Below are positions 57,673 to 64,000 of a DNA stretch of 64,000 bases, piece after piece. Below the pieces are notes generated by a model. That model was not told the origin of the DNA. It did no database searches and was given only the letters and a program-made list of their open reading frames with translations. Numbering within the stretch: the first letter of the stretch is position 1; every line of letters begins with the position of its first letter. Made by a program: the position numbers and the translations under genes. The DNA lies in contig CAMZMU010000020.1 in NCBI GenBank assembly GCA_947311845.1, forward strand, positions 33,734,171 to 33,798,170, read 5' to 3'. Source of the stretch: Poa pratensis (lineage: Eukaryota > Streptophyta > Magnoliopsida > Poales > Poaceae).

Positions 57673-60002
57673 ACCAAGCTGGCTGTAGACTACCCTAGCA
57701 TGGAAAGCCCAGCCTTACTTTTGCCCGACAAGGAGCCCGATGGATTTGACCATCTCCGCCTAACCGGCATGGCTAATGTTGGTCAACAGTATGGTGCAGT
57801 AGGACTTGTCCCAATCCCCGAGTGAGGCTCGCCGGTTTCTTCCATGAGAAGGAATCGACACTACCGATTAGTATGAGACCCAGTCCTAGCTGCCATATAA
57901 CCCACCCTTGCCTGCTACCCTTGGCAACCCAACTCTCTTGAAGCAGATCCCGCTCAGGAATCTTGCGCTCTCCTCTCTCCCAAGTACCTTAGCTTGAGTT
58001 TGTAGATGGAACCTACCCTTGTTTTGAGACCACCACTGAGTTTCGCCCCGGTTTTCCACCTCTGTTGTGGGAAGCTGCTCGCGACATTCTTGGTTGTGTT
58101 TCTCGGCCGGTGTACCATGTATATCGGTCTAACCTCTCCTCCTGCGTGAGCGAGTATCGTGCCGACGTGTATGTCGCCACAAGTGCCTTAGGAAGCGCGG
58201 CGCCATATGTGATTCAAAGCCACTTCAGGATTCCCCTGAGATGGCTCTCCAAGTTGCAGCTTGGAAGTGTCTCGCTCGTCTGCGGTACTTTGAAGCCGTG
58301 ACAGAACCTCCCCCCCTCGCTTTTTCCCGCCAAGATCCCTTGCAAGCCCCAGCCATCCCATGGTAAGCATCGAAGTGTGCTCAACTCAACCTTGTCCCAC
58401 CTCGAAGCCTACACCACCGCCTTGGAGAGCATTCTTGCCTAGCACTTGGAGGAATGTCATTCCAATAGGCAAGCCCTTGCCTGAGTCCCGCAGCCCACTG
58501 ACAAAGCGCAGTGGATACCAAGCTTTGCGTAGGACCAAAACCGCAAGATCCAGAAGGCAACAAAGTGGATGCCCAGACCAAGTCCCCACCAAGTAAGGAG
58601 TTCTAAGTTGGTAGGTGAGAGTTTGTGAGGTTGTTTGTAACCCCTCGTGTTTTCTTGTGCTGCATGTTTGTTCTGTCCGCGGTTAAGTTGTTCTTAGGTT
58701 AGCCCCGTGGAAAACTTGATGTTCTGATTCCCTTGTTAACCACTTGGTTGACATGTGACGGAATACCATGTCCTTTTCTTCAGTTGAAAGGTTTTGAAGA
58801 AATGACAGATCACATAAAAGCAGAAGTGGTATATGTGAACCCAGACACATATGCACGCCTGTAAAATTAATGCAAACTTTGAATGATATTTTTCTAGTAT
58901 AAAAATGATTTTGTGTGTGTTGCACCAGCTTAACTATTAAGTTGAAGTATTTAATGAGACACTGTCACCACGGTGTCCCGCTCACTTAATGTTGGCTCGT
59001 GTATAGGTTTGGAAAACTCATACATGTACTCACGCAAGGTTCCTCACCCAATATGAACCTTGTCTAGGCTCTCATGTTAAAGAAAGGGCCCGAGCCCTCC
59101 ACGAGCAACTCCCTCCCAAGCCTTAAAATGCTTGTTGAGTGTTCTTCCTCGCTGGAACACAGAAGGATTTTTGTAGAGTGTTTTCTGTCTATGTTTGCCG
59201 GTGCTTCCCTATACGGTATGGTTGAAATGATTATGCCATACTGCTGCAACTGTTTGTTTTGGGCCACGAAAATGCAGGACTATTTTTCTAAAATGATGTT
59301 TTTCTCAGAATAGAAATTCTGCTGTCTATATGCTTGTATCCCAGCCATGTTATCCTTGCTGCAAGACAAGGAGTATGGCCGGTGGAAAATTTTCAGAAAT
59401 GAAGGATGTAAGTTCTACTCCAGCTAGAACTCTACAATTACTTCAGTGCAGGGAGATACCTCGAAAGTTCTTCCCTCGTATCTATGGCATTCCATAGGGA
59501 AAAATCTTGCAAAAACAAATTTTGGGGTGTGGCCCTACCCCTCAAAATCTAGGTGCTTGTGAGCCCATTTTGGGTGGCACAAACATCCTCTCCTAAAAGA
59601 AACCTTAAATTTTTCAAAACCTATGTATGCATGAAAGTGTATATATAGCTTTTCCAAAATAAAACCCTAGATGAGAGGATAGGATAGCATATCCCAACCC
59701 CTTGGTTTATAAAATTTTGGGGAACTGCTTACCCAGTTCAAACTCAGTTTTGTTGGATGTTAGCTTGCTTGTAGACATGCTTGATTGCTTTTGCCATCGT
59801 TGTGTTGTTTATGTGTGCCCTGCCCTATGAATGTTTGAGCAAAGCCATAGTTTGTATTTATATACCATGGTGGTATATCCTATTTTTGTTTGATTCCGTG
59901 AGCCCCTGCCATGTCATTCTTTTGAGTGCATCTTGTGTGATGGTAATGCTATGCTTGCAAAATGCCCGGTTTTGAGAAAAAAAAACCTTGTGTGTGGATC
60001 TC
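57673..60002 (+). pseudogene. Y internal region with a decayed ORF of unknown function
   Basis: No gag, protease, RT or integrase motif. Segment 58010-58600 has broken coding on the plus strand: VYHVYRSNLSSCVSEYRADV, YVATSALGSAAPYVIQSH, then in another frame MALQVAAWKCLARLRYFEAV. I recall this kind of sequence from uncharacterised open frames in Triticeae repeats, but know no function. At least two frameshifts separate the blocks. From 58620 to 60002 nothing is recognised. Confidence 0.45.
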
Positions 60003-63000
60003 TGTAACAGCCCGAAGTTGAGAACCTGGAAACCCGTGTAAATTTCCGCTTTTGTGTTCCTTGCATCATGGCATCCATGCATCATGTTGTTGCAGGGAAT
60101 TGTTGTTGTTGCTAGGGAATTGTGGTTGTTGCTAGGGAATTGTGGAGGTTGGCAACATTTAAAAACCAAATTGCCAAATGTGCTTCAACAAATTTCAAAA
60201 CCGTGAAAGCACTCAAACTTGCAAAACACAAATACTTGACATCTTATGATTGTCAAGGAAGTTTCAAGAGTCCAAAATAATATTTTGAAATTGCTCTAAA
60301 AATATTAAAGGAGCAACACTTTTGAATTTAGCAAAATGCCATATCCCACCTTTCTAAAAAAAGTGGTTTAAAACATTTATTTGGAGGCGCCAATTTTTGT
60401 GGAGCTTCCACATGATATGAAAAGGCCACACAAATTATTTCATAATTTTCTAATATGTTTAAGTGCTCTAATTAAATCTAGAAAGGCTACTGATTTTAAA
60501 AGGTTTTTAAAAAGAAAAGGGAGAAGGACCTACTCGTGATGGTTTTAAAACTGGCAGGGGGTTCTTTGTAAAACCCCATCGTCTCTCTCCTCCCGCCAAA
60601 CCCGTGACCACCATGCCTCCGTGCTGCGCTCGCACGCACGCGGCGCGTGGGGGCCCCCTTCCCTCCTCTCCCTCGCAAGGAAAACGAGCACCACGGCTCC
60701 CTGCTCACCCCATTCCCCTTGCTCACCTGCTCCGTTCCCCTCTCTTCTCTCCCCACGAGCCACACCCGAGCCGCCGTTGACCGCGCTCCCCGCTGCCGTA
60801 GACCACGCCGGCACCACCGCCTGGGGGAAACGCTCCGCCGTGAGCTCCTCTACCTCCACGCCGAGAGAATTGAGCCGGGGCTTCTCGAATCGCCGGCACC
60901 GTCCTCATCCTCTTCGACCATGGCCGCCGCTGCGCCGTGCGATTCCGGCCGCCTCCGTCCCTCTCCGTCTCCGCCGAGCGCATCCCCGAGTTCAGGGTGA
61001 GCCAATGTCCTCCCCTTGCCCTCCGCCTCCCTCTTCCGCCGTGGTTCACCGGCGCCCGCAGGTCGCCGTGCGCCGCTGTGCTGTTCTTCCGCTCGGATAA
61101 TCCGAAGCCAAAACAGCTCGGATTCTCCGAATATTTCCAGTACGCGCTCGTGTTGGTCCTTAGGGAAATTTTCACTGCCTCTTAGCAGTTGGATAATCCG
61201 AACTTTGCAGAACTCGGATTTTCTGAAAAATGTCAGTATGGGTTCTGTTTTGGTCCTTAGCCAAATTTTCGAGGGTACAGTGCACTCGGATATTCCGATT
61301 CCAAATAAATCGGAAACTCCGAATTTGTCCAGTACAAGAAAAATTGCTACTGTTCCATTTTACTTTGTCTCTCTAATCTGTTAAATAATTGTGCTGTGTT
61401 ATAAATAACTTATAACCCGGACATAAATAAAAGAGGAATTGAAATGTAATAATTTGTTGTCGGTGCTTCAAGAAAAATGCGTGTATTATACCCAAATGTC
61501 CGGAATTCGGGAACTAACCTTTTAAAATGATATCATGCATATTTGAGCACCACTAAAGAACGGCACTTGTTACAAATTCGTAGAATCACTAAGTTAAATA
61601 TGGGGTGTTTCCTTGTCTAGCTAAAGCAATTGTTTTTCACACCCCATTTAAATTATCGGATAGCTGATACTAAGTCGGTGCATTAAAATGTCTTGTCATC
61701 ATGTGTTTGCGCATTGCATCGGTGTTATCCGTGGTTTTGATTGTTCCTCTCCGGTATTGTTTGTGCATCGGTAGATCAAGGAGCTGAAGTGCCACCCCCG
61801 TATCGTGACGATCCCTACTACCAGCACGTTGAGCAAGGCAAGCGTAATCCCCCTCTGAGCATGTCTTATCCTACTTTCCCGCAAATATTTTCTCCACTAT
61901 AATATTGCATGCGGTTCCAAATGTCGATTTGTTCTGGATAGAGTATCCTATAGTTGCATTAAGTTTCCGATGCCATTACCTGTCTCCCCTCCTATTACCC
62001 ATAGGTTTGTATTGTGACCTGAGATACTTAACTATGCAATGTTGATGCTTAGCCATGCTTATTAAATGTTTACTCGTCCGATGGGTACTACATGTTAGAA
62101 ACAGGTGTGAGATGTTCGAATGATGGTGGAGAAATTGTGGTGACGGATAATAAAATGCTTCAAGGTGGGGATGAGAGGCCACTGTGGTTGTGGTGTTTTT
62201 GTCTTGTTCTCGCCGCCTAGGTGCGAGTTCTTTACCTCTTGAACCAAGACTGAGCGTGCAACCATGCGTGAGGCCTATGCATTTGCAGTGCAGGAACCCT
62301 CATAGACTAAATAACTCGGGCGGGACTAGCCAGGGTCCTCTAGTTTGAGCTTCCATTGCGCGTGCGTGATGATGGTGGTATGAACTGGGATGAGGATGGT
62401 GGTGTTTAGGAAAATGAGTGGCCACGGGGCAGGGTGTTGGATCTCTGCTCCGTCCTCACTGATGATCCTGGGTTAGTCCTTAATGAGGGAGAAGTCGACA
62501 CCGCTCCCACCCAGCCGGCTCTCCAAGGAAGAGAGCTAATGATCAGGTAATGGGCCGACGTACGCGTGGGAAACATTGTACACCCCTGCAGGGTAAATCT
62601 TTTGAAAAGCCGTGTCCGCGGTTATGGATGAACTTGGGAAGTGAAGGTAAGATCATAGAATAACTAGAACGGAATGATTAAAAACTGGGTACTAAAGGTA
62701 CCACTCAAGAATGCAAGGTGAGCTTCCTCGAGGGTGATTCGGGGAGGTGCCTTTGATGAACAGGTATAGTGGTTGTTGGTTGATGATGAGAAAGGTGATC
62801 AAAGAAAAGAGTTACTTCTTACCTCTTTTGAAAATACTCTGAATAGTCGATGCCATTGAGTTATGTTTTCATGAAATAAAATCAGCTTTATGCAAAACAG
62901 CCATATAACTTTGAAAGCCTCATCGAGCTAAAGCTCTATATATAATCTTGCGAGTTCGTCGAACTCAACGTCGTTTGTTTGTTTCAGAGGAGGACTTCAC

Positions 63001-63020
63001 CAACCTCTAAGGTGGGTTAT
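60003..63020 (+). mobile_element. LTR Z: long LTR inserted in Y, interrupted at 63021
   Basis: Begins TGTAACAGCCCGAAGTTGAG at 60003. Its layout resembles the other long LTRs: about 0.5 kb AT-rich, GC-rich island (60540-61110), dyad array (61093-61322), then mixed sequence ending gaggaggacttcaccaacct before the next insertion. The true 3' end is not reached, so whether it is solo or part of a full element is unknown. No gene recognised. Confidence 0.6.
61093..61322 (+). repeat. Array of six TCGGA-TCCGA palindromes in LTR Z
   Basis: Dyads at 61093-61105 (TCGGATAATCCGA), 61118-61130, 61189-61202, 61214-61226, 61286-61298 and 61310-61322. They form three pairs; within a pair the step is 24-25 bp, between pairs about 97 bp. 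Each pair is followed by (t)gtccagta or tttccagta-like sequence. This makes a ~97-bp tandem unit with two dyads each. Confidence 0.9.
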
Positions 63021-64000
63021 TGATACGTCTCCAACTATCCATAATTTCTGCTGTTCCATGCTTATATATACCATTTGCTACATGTTTTTTATACACTTCG
63101 TATCACTTTTATGCATTTTCTGGGACTAACCTATTAACAAGATGCCACAGTGCCAGTTCCCTGTTTCTTGCTATTTTTGGTTTCAGAAAGTTACTTCTGG
63201 AAATATTCTCGGAATTGCACGAAACAAAAGGCCAGGTCCCTATTTTTCCAGCACCATCACGAAGTCCGAAGGAGAGACGAAGATGAGCCACGAGGTGGCC
63301 AAACCACCAGCAGGCGCGGCAGTGGGCCCACCCGCGCCTGGGTGTGGTTTGGGCCCCTCGGGGGTCCGCCGACATCGCCCCTTCGCCTATTTATCCCCCG
63401 AGACGCGAAAACCCTAAAACACCAGCCATTCATCCAGAACATATTCGCTGCCGCCGCCGTCGTCAACCCTAACCGGGGGGTTTCTGAAGCTCTTCCCGGC
63501 ACCCTGCCGGAGAGGGGAATCATCACCGAGGGCTCTACATCGCCATGCCCGCCTCCGGAGTGATGCGTGAGTATTCATCCTTGGACTATGGGTCCATAGC
63601 AGTAGCTAGATGGTTGTCTCTCCACTTGTGCCATCATGTTTAGATCTTGTGAGCTGCCTATCTGATCAAGATCATCTTATTGTAATGCTACATGTTGTGT
63701 TTGCTGGGATCTGACTTATATTGATACCTATGTGGAGCTGAATATTATATATATCATGTCTATGTCATTTGTGATCTTGCATGCTCTCCTTACTTTTGAA
63801 GCCTTGGCCAAGTGAATACTTGTGACTCCAAGAGGGGGTATTATGCATGATAGTTGGGTTCAACCTCTATTTAACCTAGATAGTGACGGCAAGTTCTAAG
63901 GTTGTAGATGTGTTGTTGCCACTAGGGTAAAACAGCAATGCTTTATTCAAGATGAATGTATTGTTTACATTACGCACATTACTTAATGCAATTGTCTGTT
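63021..64000 (+). mobile_element. LTR of the TGATACGTCTCC family (runs off the window)
   Basis: Starts TGATACGTCTCCAACTATCC at 63021 after gttat (candidate target copy). It contains the landmarks ggaactaacctattaacaag-like, ccaccctgccggagagggga-like and ctatgggtccatagcagtag. The same sequence lies reversed at 49211-50366. It is very common in Triticeae DNA and usually ascribed to gypsy LTRs (recalled). A TATA-like ctatttatc lies near 63386. No gene. Confidence 0.75.

Larger units (their letters stand above)
53181..60002 (+). mobile_element. Element Y: long-LTR retrotransposon, probably non-autonomous (5' part)
   Basis: A 4475-bp LTR (53181-57655), tRNA-Met primer site five bases later, and 2.3 kb of internal sequence without gag or pol motifs, interrupted at 60003 by LTR Z. 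It is inserted in gypsy-2 integrase coding; the left target bases are cctaa, and the right copy is outside the window. Confidence 0.8.

Noticed and set aside
60003..60030. 3' LTR of element Y
   Set aside because: It begins TGTAAC like Y's LTR, but the sequence after the first bases is different, so it is a separate element.

Overview
The window is plant nuclear DNA from a large grass genome, most likely Triticeae (wheat, Aegilops or barley group). The evidence is the dense stacking of LTR retrotransposons, several with terminal repeats that look like abundant Triticeae families (copia LTRs starting TGAAGGAGATATGCCC, gypsy-type LTRs starting TGATACGTCTCC), plus LINE remnants, a CACTA end and fold-back MITEs. 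Only one feature looks like an ordinary host gene: an intronless VQ-motif protein gene at 14330-15139 (+).

Layout. 1-5372: 3' part of a short-LTR chromovirus-type gypsy element (pol open, gag/protease broken) inserted in a LINE whose remnant follows. 5373-13460: old repeats, namely LINE tails, two related ~390 bp fold-back MITEs, a gypsy remnant, one end of a CACTA element and a LINE reverse-transcriptase remnant. 13460-22700: the gene-bearing part, with the VQ gene, AT-rich intergenic DNA, a GA microsatellite, a Stowaway-like fragment, a gypsy integrase scrap and a perfect 26-bp inverted repeat. 22708-64000: one nested stack. A degenerate copia element (5' LTR 22708-24369) has its 3' LTR interrupted at about 29804 by a Tat-lineage gypsy element on the minus strand (here gypsy-1). 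Gypsy-1 holds two long solo LTRs, each with a matching 5-bp target duplication (34395-38066, tgtat; 43484-47881, cgagc). Its gag is cut at 49211 by a reversed LTR of the TGATACGTCTCC family. That LTR is cut at 50367 by a second minus-strand Tat-type element (gypsy-2), whose pol is cut at 53181 by an element with a 4.5-kb LTR (element Y). Y's internal region is cut at 60003 by another long LTR (Z), itself cut at 63021 by a TGATACGTCTCC LTR that runs off the window.

The most interesting biology is in gypsy-1 and its relatives. Gypsy-1 carries, opposite to gag-pol, a multi-exon gene with GT-AG introns encoding a protein of the plant 'putative gypsy type transposon' family (Pfam Transposase_28). 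This antisense gene is bracketed by two different arrays of short hairpins (about 54-bp and about 50-60-bp spacing). Gypsy-2 has a third, unrelated hairpin array in the same place, just 3' of integrase. Further regular arrays of short dyads lie inside the long LTRs (46427-46580 and 61093-61322). All coding regions of these elements except the first pol are broken by stops or frameshifts, so they are now relics; any function of the arrays would concern the ancestral elements or current chromatin and transcription.

All family calls rest on motifs read by eye; no database search was possible.
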